Source: Monodelphis domestica | Lineage: Eukaryota; Chordata; Mammalia; Didelphimorphia; Didelphidae | NCBI RefSeq assembly: GCF_027887165.1 | Contig: NC_077233.1 | Location: 182,837,114 to 182,901,113 of the forward strand | Direction of reading: 5' to 3' | DNA length: 64,000 bases | In this document: in pieces, positions 32,773-42,914 of the stretch | Layout: each line of letters opens with the position of its first letter | Position numbering within the stretch: position 1 is the first letter of the stretch | Notes under the pieces: model-generated | What the model was told of the DNA's origin: nothing | The model's database searches: none | The model's input: only the letters and a program-made list of their open reading frames with translations | Program-made: the position numbers and the translations under genes

Positions 32773-35700
32773 TCTTTTCTTTTAGTTTAATTAATTTAGA
32801 ATGTTTTTCCATGGTTCTGTGATTCATGTTCCTTCCCTCCCCTCCTCACATACCCCTCCTGTAGCCAATGAGCAATTCAACTGGGTTTTACATGTATCAT
32901 CGATCAAGACCTATTTCCATATTATTATTTCCAATAGAGTGATCATTTAGAGTCTACATTCCTAATCATATTCCCATTGACCCATGTGATCAAGCAGTTG
33001 TTTTTCTTCTCTGTTTCTACTCCCATAGTTCTTCCTCAATGTGGATAGCATTCTTTCTCATAAGTCCCTCTGAATTGTCCTGAATCGTTGCATTGCTACT
33101 AATAGAGAAGTCCATTATGTTCAATTGTACCACAGTGTATCAGTCTCTGTGTACAATGTGTACAATGTTCTCCTGGTTCTGCTTCTCTCACTCTGCATCA
33201 ATTCCTGGAGGTCATCCCAGTTCCCATGGAATTCCTCCAGTTTCCTTTCAACACAATAGTATTCCATCACCAACAGATACCACAATTTTTCAGCCATTCC
33301 CCAATCGAAGGGCATCCCTTCATTTTCCAATTTTTTTTTTTTGCCACCACAAAGAGTGCAGCTATGAATATTCTTGTACATGTCTTCTTCCTTATGATCT
33401 CTTTGGGGTATAAACCCAGCATTGGTATGGTTGGATAAAAGGGCAGGAAGTCTTTTAAATCTCGTTGGTCATAATTCCAAATTGCCTTCCAGAATGGTTG
33501 GATCAATTCACAACTCACCAGCAATGTCCCAATTTTGCCACATCCCTTCCAACATTCATTACTTTCCTTTGCTGTCATGTTAGCCAATCTGCTAGGTGTG
33601 AGGTAGTACCTCAGAGTTGTTTTGATTTGCATTTCTCTAATTATAAGAGATTAAGAACACTTTTTCATGTACTTATTGATAATTTTGATTTCTTTATCTG
33701 AAAATTGCCTGTTCATGTCCCTTGCCCATTTATCAGTTGGGGAATGGCTTGCTTTTTTTTTTTTGTACAATTGATTTAGCTCCTTATAAATTTGAGTAAT
33801 TAGATCTTTGTCAGAGGTTTTCGTTATAAACATTTTCCCCAATTTGTTGATTCCCTTCTAATTTTGGTTGCATTGGTTTTGTTGGATAAAACTTTTTAAT
33901 CTAATGTAATCAAAATTATTCATTTTACATTTTGTAATATTCTCTATCTCTTGCTTGGTCTTAAAATCTTTCCTTTCACAGGTATGTTATTCTATGTTCA
34001 CCTAATTTACTTATACTTTCCTTCTTTATATTTAAGTCATTCACCCATCCTGAATTTATCTTGGTATAGGGTGTGAGATGTTGATCTAAACCTAATCTCT
34101 CCCACAGTTTTCCAATTTTCCCAACAGTTTTTGTCAAATAGTGGGGTTTTGTCCCCAAAGCTGAGATCTTTGGGTTTATCATAGACTGTCTTGCTGAAGT
34201 CATTTACCCCAAGTCTATTCCGCTGATCCTTCCTTCTGTCTCCTAGCCAGTCCCATATTCTGATGACCACTGCTTTAGAGTACAGTAAGATCTGGTACTA
34301 CTAGGCCTCCATTCTTCACATTTTTTCCCATTATTTCCCTTGATATTCTTGATCTTTTTTTCTTCCAAATGAACTTTGCTATACTTTTTTTCTAATTCAT
34401 TAAAAATGTTTCTTGGTAGTTTGATAGGTATGATACTGAGTAAGTAAATTAATGTGATTTGTGTTGGTTTGCTTGTTGATATAGTCAATTACATGGATAG
34501 TTTTCCTAATATTAAACCATCCTTGTATTACTGGTATAAATCCCACCTGATCATAGTGAATAACCCTCCTGATCACTTGCTGGGGTCTTTTTGCTAGTAT
34601 TCTATTTAAGATTTTTGCATCTATGTTCATTAAGGATATTGGTCTGTAGTTTTCTTTCTCTGTTTTTGACCTGCCTGGCTTTGGAATCAGTACCATGTTT
34701 ATGTCATAAAAGGAATTTGGTAGAACTTCTTCTTTGCTTATTTTGTCAAAGAGTTTATATAGTATTGGGATTAGTTGTTCTTTAAATGTTGGATAGAATT
34801 CATTAGTGAATACATCTGGCCCTAGGGATTTTTTCTTTTTTTCTTTTTTTTTAAACCCTTACCTTCCATCTTGGAGTCACTACTGTGTATTGGCTCCAAG
34901 GCAGAAGAGTGGTAAGGGCTAGGCAATGGGGGTTCAAGTGACTTGCCCAGGGTCACACAGCTAGGAAGTGGCTGAGGCCAGATTTGAACCTAGGACCTCC
35001 CATCTCTAGGGCTGACTCTTAATCCACTGAGCTACCCAGCTGCCCCCTAGGGATTTTTTTCTTAAGGAGTTCTTTGATGGCTTGTTCAATTTCTTTTTCT
35101 GATATGGAATTATTCAAGTATTCTATTTCCTCTTTTGTTAATCTAGGTAATTTATATTTTTGTAAATAGTCATCCACATCACCGAGATTGCTGTATTTAT
35201 TGGCATATAATTGGGCAAAATAATTCTTAATAATTACCTTAATTTCCTCTTCATTAGAGGTAAGGTCACCCTTTTCATCTTTGATACTGTTAATTCGGTT
35301 TTCTTTCCTTTTTATTTTATGTTAACCAGTACTTTATCTATTTTATTTGTGTTTTCAAAGTACCAGATTCTAGTCTTATTTATTAATTCAATAGTTTTCA
35401 CATTCAATTTTATGAATTTCTCCTTTATTTTTTAGGATTTCTAATTTAGTTTTTATCTGGGGATTTTTAATTTGTTCTCTTTCTAGTTTTTTAATTTTAA
35501 TGCCAATTTATTGACCTCTTCCCTCTCTGTTTTGTTTAATATATGCACTCTGGGATATAAATTTTCCCCTGAATACTGCTTTGGCTACACCCCATAGATT
35601 TTGATATGATATCTTCAGATTGTCATTCTCTTCAATGAAATTATTGTTTCTATGATTTGTTCTTTAAGCAACTAATTTTGAAGAATCATTATTTAATTTC

Positions 35701-36396
35701 AAATTAACTTTTTATTTTCCTCTCCATGTACCCTTACTAATTATTATTTTTATTGCATTATGATATGAAAAGGTTGCACTTATTATTTTGGCCTTTTAAA
35801 ATTTGTTTGCCATGTTTTTATGCCCTAGTACATGGCCAGTCTTTGTGAGTGTATCATGTGCTGCTGAAATTTTGTCCCTATTTTTCTCCATATATCTGTT
35901 AACTCCAATTTTTCCAAGATTTCATTTGCATCACTTGCCTCTTTCTTATTCATTTTTTGGTTTGATTTATCTAGATCTGACAGAGGAAGGTTCAGGTCTC
36001 CCACTAGTATAGTTTTACTATCTATGGCCTCCTTAAGCTCCAATAGTTCTCCTTTTAAAATTTGGATGTTATACCATTTGGTGCATACATGTTGAATACT
36101 GATATTTCCTCATTGTCTATACTACCTTTTATCAGGATATAATTACTTTCCCAATCTTTTTAAATCAAATTAATTTTTACTTTGTCTTTATCAGATAATA
36201 TGATTGAGACTCCTGCCTTCTTTTTCTCAGTTTATGCCCGAGAGATTTTGCTATAGCCTCTTACCTCTACCCTGTGTATCTATCTGATTCATGTGTGTTT
36301 TTTGTAGACAACATATGGTAGTATTTTGGTTTCTAATCCACTCTGTTACTTGCTTCTGTTTTATGGGTGAGTTCATCCCATTCACATTCAGAGTAC
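32773..36396 (-). repeat. LINE-1 with nearly complete ORF2, antisense, 11-bp TSD
   Basis: Read from right to left: endonuclease start near 36385 (MNSPI, then CLQ-TH), endonuclease core at 36043-35825 (TILVGDLNLPLSDLDKSNQK and EILEKLELTDIWRK), reverse transcriptase with [20 protein letters not shown] at about 34650-34590, C-terminal part with WENWKT (about 34130) and a zinc-knuckle-side end near 33300, then 3' UTR and T-rich tail at 32773. The direct repeat 'aactcatcttt' flanks it (32762-32772, 36397-36407). ORF1 and the 5' UTR are absent. Many stops and frameshifts: dead. A SINE sits inside at 34835-35045. Confidence 0.92.
34835..35045 (-). repeat. tRNA-derived SINE (WSINE1/WALLSI-like) in LINE-1, TSD
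   Basis: Full-length antisense copy: T-rich tail, 'aaacccttaccttccatctt', 'gtattggctccaaggcagaa', 'gacttgcccagggtcacaca', 'ttgaacctaggacctcccat', 'gagctacccagctgcccc'. The L1 sequence 'cctagggatttttt' is duplicated on both sides (34821-34834, 35046-35059). It is one of the least diverged SINEs here, hence younger than the L1. Confidence 0.95.
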
Positions 36397-36429
36397 AACT
36401 CATCTTTAACTTATAGTCAGAGAGTTGCT

Positions 36430-36535
36430 TAGTCCATGAGAGAAGGGTTAAGTGACTTGTGCTTTGTCAAATAATTCTATGTGTTAGAGATTAGACTTGA
36501 ACTCACATCTCCTACCTCTAAGGCCATCCAGAATT
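36430..36535 (-). repeat. MIR-like SINE fragment, antisense
   Basis: 'aagggttaagtgacttgtgc', 'gagattagacttgaactcac' and 'atctcctacctctaaggcca' mark the middle and 5' part of an antisense SINE. Confidence 0.55.
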
Positions 36536-36764
36536 AAATATAAGAACTCGAACTATGATCTGACTAAGTCAAGATATAGTTGAACTCTTACCTCCCTCAC
36601 TCCAGATAATAGTTTTATTAAGGCTAAAGTAGAACTAGTTCTTTTGGGTTCCATATCACATTGCTGACTCATAGTGAGATTGTTGTTCACCAGCACCCAA
36701 GGTCAGTTCCTCAGGAATTGTTTTCTAGCTGTCTTTCCTATCTCCACCCCATTCCCAAACACTA

Positions 36765-36952
36765 CCTATACAGACAGTTGTGGTGGACTGTCAGACTTGG
36801 AGTCAAGTAAACTTGAATTTGAATCATGCCTCAAACACTCACCATCTGGATTACAAATCACTTAACAGTGTTGTTGAAAGGATCAAATGAGATAACATAT
36901 GTAACCTGCTTTTTGAACCTTAAAGTCTGAGGCAAATGCTAGCTATTATTTT
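36765..36952 (+). repeat. MIR/THER1 SINE
   Basis: 'acttggagtcaagtaaactt', 'gcctcaaacactcaccatct', 'gttgttgaaaggatcaaatg', 'agataacatatgtaacctgc', ending in 'gctagctattattttt'. The antisense SINE at 36953 joins its tail directly. Confidence 0.75.
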
Positions 36953-37136
36953 TTTTAAACCCTTTACCTTCTCTGTCTTACAATCAATACTTAGTATTAG
37001 TACCAAGGAAGAGGAGCAGCAAGGGTTATTGGGGTTAAGTGACTTGCCCAGTTACACAGCTAGGAAGAGTCTTGTTCCAGATTTGAACCCAGAACCTCCT
37101 ATCTCTAAGCCTAGCTTTCAGTCCACTAGCTGCCCT
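36953..37136 (-). repeat. tRNA-derived SINE (WSINE1/WALLSI-like), antisense
   Basis: 'tttaaaccctttaccttctc', 'caatacttagtattagtacc', 'gtgacttgcccagttacaca', 'tttgaacccagaacctccta' and head 'cagtccactagctgccc'. It is inserted at the AT-rich tail of the THER1 on its left. Confidence 0.85.
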
Positions 37137-37267
37137 GAGATTTTTAATACTTGTAAACTGCCCATGGACTGCTTCTACTTGATAGCTTCTAAGGTCTCTT
37201 CTAGCTCTTAATTTATGTTTCTTCTCTTAGTTAGGGAACAACAAGACTTCTTCCCTCCCCCCCACCC

Positions 37268-37400
37268 CCCATTTTATAGATGAAGAAAAGCTGAATGCCC
37301 AGAGGTTTAATGACTATCCCAGGGTCATTCAGCATGTTAGTGGTAGAACTGGGAAGAGAGCCTGCCTTTCTTGACTCTGGCCTATTCTTCTTCCATTACA
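37268..37400 (-). repeat. MIR-like SINE, antisense
   Basis: 'ccattttatagatgaagaaa', 'ctatcccagggtcattcagc', 'gtggtagaactgggaagaga' mark an antisense SINE. A C-run (37250-37270) lies at its left edge. Confidence 0.65.
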
Positions 37401-38110
37401 GTGGCATTTGTTTTGTTTTTCTCATTATGAGGCGAAATCCTTTTCTCCACTTTCCCAGCATATGTTTCATCCCAGAAGCCCTTCTCTAGGAAGATGGGCC
37501 AGACATGACAAATTTTCCCCTATGCTTACTCTTCCTAAAAGAGCCAAGACAAGACCCAGGTCTGGGGGAAGGAGGGGGCAGAAATGCTCCAAACTTGCAC
37601 ATGTGTGGGGCTAGAGTCTGGCTCTTGCTCACTTCCTTTCCTCCCACTGTCTTTGTAAGGCTACTGTTGGGGTGAAGACTTCTTGGGGGGCATGGCAAAG
37701 GGGAGAGAGCTGGGGGAGGAAAGATTCTAGGGCCAGAAACCTGGTCTGTGGAAGAGATGGGAAAGAGAGAAGGGGAAAGACCCCTCTCTCCCCTCTGCCA
37801 AGAGCCCACACAAAGCAATATGTCGAAGACTGGATTGCTGTTGGAAGACATTGCTGTGTTTAATTTCTAGCATCTGGAACCCAGCTGTGTGGGACTGGAG
37901 GGGACTGCTCTTCATCTCTATGCTGGCACCCAGTCAACCTCTCAGGGAAATTTCAGGGCTCTGACTATTGCCTCAGCAGGAGTTAAGAGTCCTTCCTCCT
38001 CTTGTAAGAAGGGAAGATGGGTGGGAAGCTTAAGGGACTTCTAAGAGACTGGACCAGGAGTTGGGCTGAGGATCTGGGTTTAAGGTTGTGCTCATTCAAG
38101 GGAGTCTCAG
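37400..38110. other. Unique, G/C-richer sequence, no gene recognised
   Basis: Repeat-free. ORFs on both strands at 37486-37915 reach 121 codons but overlap in antisense and show no domain; composition explains them. Confidence 0.3.
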
Positions 38111-38114
38111 TGAC

Positions 38115-38300
38115 TTTCTTTGTGTGCCCATGGGCAAGCGAAACATCTCAGAGAATGCAGAATTTGGAGGAGGAGGATCTGACTGAATCCTAACCAAACC
38201 ATTTATAGCCTATGTGACTGTGGACCGGTCCTCATGGATAAAATCATGGGGGCTAAACCAGATAAGCTCCAAGGTCTCTTCCAGCTAGAAATCAATTTGT
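38115..38300 (+). repeat. MIR-like SINE, diverged
   Basis: 'cctatgtgactgtggaccgg', 'tcctcatggataaaatcatg', 'ggctaaaccagataagctcc' and 'aaggtctcttccagctagaa' give the 3' half of a sense SINE; the 5' half is weak. Confidence 0.6.
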
Positions 38301-38329
38301 CAAGCTAGGCCTCAGTTATACTAAGATCA

Positions 38330-38480
38330 AAGGCCCTTAAACTTTTTTGTCTCGGGTAACTGGGGTATACAGGTGAAGACTATGAACTGCTTTTCAAAAT
38401 AATGCTTTTAAATGCATAAAAATAAAATACTTGAAATTCCAAAGGAATCCAATTAGATTGAAATAGTTATAAAAATACAT
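38330..38480 (+). mobile_element. Unclassified repeat, hAT-like (copy 1 of 2)
   Basis: Collinear with 55152-55300: 'ccttaaacttttttgtctc', 'ggtgaagactatgaactgct', 'tttcaaaataatgcttttaa' and 'aaaataaaatacttgaaatt' each have counterparts there in the same order. The 'CTTAAC...GTCATGGACC' style of start recalls non-autonomous hAT elements, but I cannot name the family. Confidence 0.45.
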
Positions 38481-38554
38481 ATATATGTTTATATAATATA
38501 TTATTTATGGTATAAAGTTATTTAATAAATATATTAAATATTATATATACTTAT

Positions 38555-38800
38555 ATTTCAGTCATATCTGACTCTTTGTGACTCCATTTGGGGTTTTCTT
38601 AGCAAAGCTACTAAAGTGGTTTGCCATTTCCTACTCCAGTTCATTTTATAGATGAGGAAACTGAGGCCCATAGGATTAAGTGACTTGTTTAGGTTCACAC
38701 ACCTAGTAGGTATCTGAGGCTGGATTAAAACTCTGGAAGATGATTTTTCCTGACTCCAGGCTTGGCACTCTGGCCATTATACTACCCTGCTGCCCCTTTT
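38555..38800 (-). repeat. MAR1 SINE, antisense, full length
   Basis: BovB-like 3' end 'ttcagtcatatctgactctt', 'tgtgactccatttggggttt', 'tggtttgccatttcctactc', 'tagatgaggaaactgaggcc', 'ctccaggcttggcactctgg' and head 'tatactaccctgctgcccc'. Confidence 0.88.
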
Positions 38801-38804
38801 TACT

Positions 38805-38970
38805 CACACCACACATGCAAATACATATATACCCACATATATACATACATATATTTCTATATGTTTATATATGCATTTATGTATAGTTGTATAATATAAA
38901 TATTTGTGTATGTATATATTATATGCATGTGTGTGTATATATATATGTATGTATATACACACACAAAAAA
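38805..38970. repeat. AT/TG-rich microsatellite cluster
   Basis: Mixed ATAC, TATG, TATA and TGTG units, grown next to the head of the MAR1 copy. Confidence 0.85.
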
Positions 38971-38984
38971 AACTGAAAGTTGTA

Positions 38985-39245
38985 GACCTGAGCTCATCAT
39001 TTAACTAGAGATGAGAAAATGGACCTTCTTTACAAAGATGGTGGACTCTGGGTATGGAACATTGGACGTCCTATAAGATTGAGTGTTGGTTTCTTTTGCT
39101 GAACTGATTTCCCCCCTCTCTTTTTTATCCTTTGCTTTAAGGGATATGTCTCTGGGTAGAGGAGGGAAGATGGATGTATTTGGAAATTAGGGTGACATAA
39201 AAACAAACAAATCTATTTTTAAAACCCCAAGGAATGTTAAAAAAA
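38985..39245 (+). repeat. LINE-1-type 3' UTR fragment (HAL1-like)
   Basis: 'gaccttctttacaaagatgg', 'tggactctgggtatggaaca', 'gttggtttcttttgctgaac', 'gatttcccccctctcttttt', 'tctctgggtagaggagggaa' and the A-rich end resemble a marsupial L1/HAL1 3' UTR that I know from memory. No coding part is present. Confidence 0.5.
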
Positions 39246-39269
39246 AAATTTTTTTAAGTAATTGGAAAA

Positions 39270-39475
39270 GGAGGTGTGGCTAGGTGGCTTAGTGAATACA
39301 AAACCAGGTCTGGAGGCAGATGATCCTGCCTGGGTTTAAATCTGACCTCAAGCAGTTCCTAGCTGTGTTATCTTGAGAAAGTTGTTTAACCCCCATTGCC
39401 TAGCCTTTACCTCCTTTCTGCCTTAGAACCAACATTTAGTGTCAATCTAAAAGGTAAAGGTTTGGGTTTTTTTCC
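39270..39475 (+). repeat. tRNA-derived SINE (WSINE1/WALLSI-like)
   Basis: Sense full-length copy: 'ggctaggtggcttagtgaat', 'tttaaatctgacctcaagca', 'ttcctagctgtgttatcttg', 'ccccattgcctagcctttac', 'ctgccttagaaccaacattt', 'gtcaatctaaaaggtaaagg'. Confidence 0.85.
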
Positions 39476-39569
39476 CCACATAATTGAGAAATACTCAATA
39501 AGATACAATAAAACATAAATAATTTATTTGTATGAATTAGCTGCCCATTGTTCTATTTGAGTTTGATAC

Positions 39570-39785
39570 CACTGGCTTGGTAGATAGGACTTGGCTTCAG
39601 GAAGACATGGGTTCAAGTCTTGACCCTGATGTTTACTAACTGTGGAACTCTGGTCAAATTATTTAACCTCTCAGTTTTGGTTTCCTCTGCTATAAAATAA
39701 AATAATAATAGCCCTACCTAATACCAAATGAGATAACAAGTATATTATAACTTTGAAGTGTTATATAAAAGTTAGTTATTGTTAT
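39570..39785 (+). repeat. MIR/THER1 SINE
   Basis: 'agataggacttggcttcagg', 'atgggttcaagtcttgaccc', 'attatttaacctctcagttt', 'aataataatagccctaccta', 'aaatgagataacaagtatat', ending 'agttagttattgttattt'. It is immediately followed by an antisense SINE. Confidence 0.8.
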
Positions 39786-39985
39786 TTTTTAAAACCTTTA
39801 CCTTCTATCTTAGAATCAATACCTATTCTCAGTTCCAAGTTAGAAGTGTGGCAAGAAATCGGCAATTGAAGTTAAGTGACTTGCCCAAGGTCACACAGCT
39901 AGGAAGTGCCCGAGGCCAGATTTGAACCTGGTACCTACCATTTCCAGGCTGGCTCTCAATCCCCTGAGCAACCTAACTGTCCCAT
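39786..39985 (-). repeat. tRNA-derived SINE (WSINE1/WALLSI-like), antisense
   Basis: 'aaaacctttaccttctatct', 'gtgacttgcccaaggtcaca', 'gaagtgcccgaggccagatt', 'ccctgagcaacctaactgtc'. The junction with the THER1 tail has the same geometry as at 36952/36953. Confidence 0.85.
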
Positions 39986-39989
39986 TAGC

Positions 39990-40320
39990 TACTGTCACTA
40001 ATTCTACTTGGCTGTCTTTGCAATATGTTTAAAAGTCTCCCTTTTTTCTCTTTTCATAGCTGCATATGTGGCACACCAGCCACTACCATACAGAGGACTG
40101 GCACAGAGTAAAAGCAGCCTTTTCTGAAAGTTATGCTATGAGGTCCCTGTTCAAAACCACTTCCTAAGAGAATCATTGCTCAAGACTCTTGGAAGCCAAA
40201 TTTGAATCCCTGTTCGGATTTGAGCAGAAGAAAGACAAAGAAAACTCTGCCTGAAGCTAGTTCTCTTAAGGGACAACTTGGGCAATGGAATGACAGGACA
40301 CAGAGAGGCTGAAGAATGTG
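39990..40320. other. No recognised feature
   Basis: About 330 bases without a repeat or gene signal that I can name. Confidence 0.3.
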
Positions 40321-40324
40321 GTCA

Positions 40325-40560
40325 CATCAAGTCATTTCCAATCAAAAAACACTAATTGCCTACTTTATGCAGGCACTGACTGTGTTAAGTGCTGAAGATA
40401 CAAAGAAAAGAAAAATAACCCGTCCTCCCCAAAAAGTCCCTATTCATGGAGCTCAAGGTCTAATGGGAGACACAACATGCAAACAGTTATGTACAAATGG
40501 GCTATTGACAGGAAAAACTGGAAGCAATTCAGGGAGAAGGAACCAAGATTAAAGGGGCCT
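40325..40560 (-). repeat. L2 LINE 3' region, antisense
   Basis: 'cactaattgcctactttatg', 'tgtgttaagtgctgaagata', 'ttcatggagctcaaggtcta', 'atgggagacacaacatgcaa', then ORF2-proximal 'gaagcaattcagggagaagg'. Confidence 0.7.
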
Positions 40561-40564
40561 GTGA

Positions 40565-42235
40565 AAGGATTCTTTTTAATCTTTTACTTTTTCCAATTAT
40601 ATATAAAAACAATTTTTAACATTTACTTTAAAAATTTTTGAGTTCTAAATTCTCTCCTTCCCTAAGCCCCCCTCTGCCATACATGTGAAGTCATGCAAAA
40701 CATATTTCTATAGTAATCACATTGTGAAAGAAATCACAAGAGAAAGAAAACCCAAGAAAAATAAAGGAAAAATATTCTTTAATCTGCACTCATATTCATC
40801 AGTTCTTTCTCTGCAGGTGGATAGCATTGTTCATTATAAGTCTTTCAGAATTGGCTTAGATCATCATATTGCGAAGAATAATGAAGTCATTCACAATTGA
40901 TCGGCATAAAATATTTTTGTTACAATGTGCAATTTTCCTCCTGGTTCTGCTCACTTCACTTTGTATCTGTTCATGTAAAATTTTCCAGATTTCTTGGAAA
41001 GTATCCTGTCTCATCCTGAAAATATTCTGTCACAATCGTATTGATGACTTATTCAGCCATTCCTCAATTGATGGGCACCCTTTTAATTTCCAATGCTTTG
41101 TCACAACAAGAACTGTTATATGTATTTTTTTTACATATAGGTCTTTTTCTTTTTTAAAAAAACCTCTTTGGATACGGACCTGGTAGTGATATTATAGGTT
41201 AAAGGGTTTGCATAGTTTTAGAGTCTTTTGGGAATAGTTCCAAATTCCTCTCCAGGTTGGTTGGATCAGTTCACAACTCTAGCAACTCTAACAACAGTGC
41301 ATTAATGTCCCAATTTGTCCACAACCCCACCAAAATTTGTCAATTTCCAATTAACTTACCTGATCAGTGTGAGATGGTACCTCAAAGTTGTTTTATTTGC
41401 ATTTTTCTAATCAATGATTAGAGCATTCTTTCAAATAAGTATAGATAACTTAGGGAATGACATTTTTTATAAATTTGACTACATTTTCTATATATTTATC
41501 AATGAACTTGCTGTAATTCCCCTCCCCTTTTCTGCTTTCCTTTTGATTTTAGCTACATTGGCTATGCTTGTGCAAATCTTAAAAATTTAATGTAATCTAG
41601 ATGCTATACCATTTGATGCATTTATGTTTAGCATTGATGCTACTTCATAGTATAGTATATACCCTTTAGAAAAATGAAGTTTCTCTACTTATCTCTTTTA
41701 ATTAGATCTATTTTCACTTTAGCTTTGTCTGAGATCATGTTGCTAACTCTGCTTTTTTTTTTTTTCATCTGAAGCACAATAGATTCTGCTCCAGTCCCTT
41801 ATCTTTATGTATCTCTTTTTCCATTTGGCCAATTCTGTTTTTTAGGAACTCCTTCTCTTCAGTGAATTTTCATACATCTTTTTCTATTTAGCCAATTTTA
41901 CTCTTAAAGTTCTTTTTTTTCCATTGATTTTAGTACCTCTTATCATTTGGCCTATTCTGTTTTTTAAGATATTAGTTTTTTTAGTATTTTTTGTGCCTCC
42001 TTTAATAAATGTTGGCTCTTTCCCCCCATGATTTTCTTCCACCACTCTCATTTTTTTTAAACCCTTACCTTCTATCTTGGAATCAATACTGTGTATTGGT
42101 TCCAAGGCAGAAGAGTGGAAAGGGCTAAGCAATGGGGGTCAAATGATTTCCCAGGGTCACACAGCTAGGAAGCGTTTGAGGTCAAATTTGAACCTAAGAC
42201 TTCCCATCTCTAGGCCTGGCTCTCATTTCTTTTCC
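40565..42235 (-). repeat. LINE-1 with large internal deletion, antisense
   Basis: 3' UTR (40565-40900), ORF2 C-terminal part (40960-41465: 'cagccattcctcaattgatg', 'tctccaggttggttggatca'), then a jump into the endonuclease end (41590-41740: 'ctataccatttgatgcattt', 'ctttgtctgagatcatgttg'), then ORF1-side sequence (41800-42045; minus-strand reading includes RIGQMIRGTKINGKKRTLR). About 3 kb of ORF2 is missing in between. A SINE is inserted at 42054-42219. Confidence 0.75.
42054..42219 (-). repeat. tRNA-derived SINE (WSINE1/WALLSI-like) in LINE-1, TSD
   Basis: Antisense copy lacking its tRNA-like head: 'aaacccttaccttctatctt', 'gtgtattggttccaaggcag', 'cccagggtcacacagctagg', 'tttgaacctaagacttccca', ending at 'taggcctgg'. 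The direct repeat 'ctctcattt' flanks it (42045-42053, 42220-42228). Confidence 0.9.
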
Positions 42236-42239
42236 CAAT

Positions 42240-42582
42240 TTTTCCTCTACCTCTCATTTAAAAAAATTTTTAAATTTAGAATATTTTCTATGATTCATGA
42301 TTTTTCCCACTCCTCCTTCCTCCCCTGTACTGGAGCTGAAAAGCAATTCCACTGGGTTATATATATGCATCATTGTTCAAAATCTATTTCCTTGTTGTTC
42401 ATATTTGCAGTACAGTGATCTTTTTACATCAATATTCTAATCATATCCCTATGGAACCACATGATCAATTCTATGTTTTTCTCCTGCATTTCTGCTCCCA
42501 CAGTTCTTTCTCTGGGTATGGATAGGGTTCTTTCTCCATAAGTTCCTCAGGATTCTCCTGGATCATTGAATTGCTACCCAGG
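42240..42582 (-). repeat. LINE-1 3' UTR, antisense, second copy
   Basis: 'aatttagaatattttctatg', 'aaaagcaattccactgggtt', 'attctaatcatatccctatg' and 'tgggtatggatagggttctt' match the 3' UTR at 32790-33060. It is truncated shortly before the ORF2 stop area. Confidence 0.85.
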
Positions 42583-42710
42583 TACCCCAAAGGATGGTGG
42601 TGCTCTCAACAGAAATAGAGAAGTGAGGAGGAGAAAGGTTTGGGAAAGAAAAGAGCGAGTTCTGTTTTGGAGGGGTGTGTGAGATGCCTTATAATTGGGA
42701 CCTTCATTCT
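42583..42710 (-). repeat. L2 LINE fragment, antisense
   Basis: 'gagcgagttctgttttggag', 'gggtgtgtgagatgccttat' resembles the reverse complement of a middle part of L2 ORF2 (the block ending in GAGATGCC). Confidence 0.4.
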
Positions 42711-42914
42711 CCTTTCAGACAAGCAATTGTAATCATGGCATCTCAGGCACTATGATGGAGTTTCAGGGAAAAGGAAAGGGACCTTTCATAACCCTTCAAT
42801 TCATACAAGATAGATGCATACTCACTCTGTCTATACATGAGGCTGGTTCTGAGATAAAAATATCTAGGCATCCAGAAGTAATAAAAGATAGCAGGACAGT
42901 TTTAAGTCACATGT

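Noticed and set aside
34975-35046. tRNA-like sequence with A/B-box resemblance
   Set aside because: It is the tRNA-derived head of a SINE, with full SINE body attached; the same holds for the heads of the other SINE copies.
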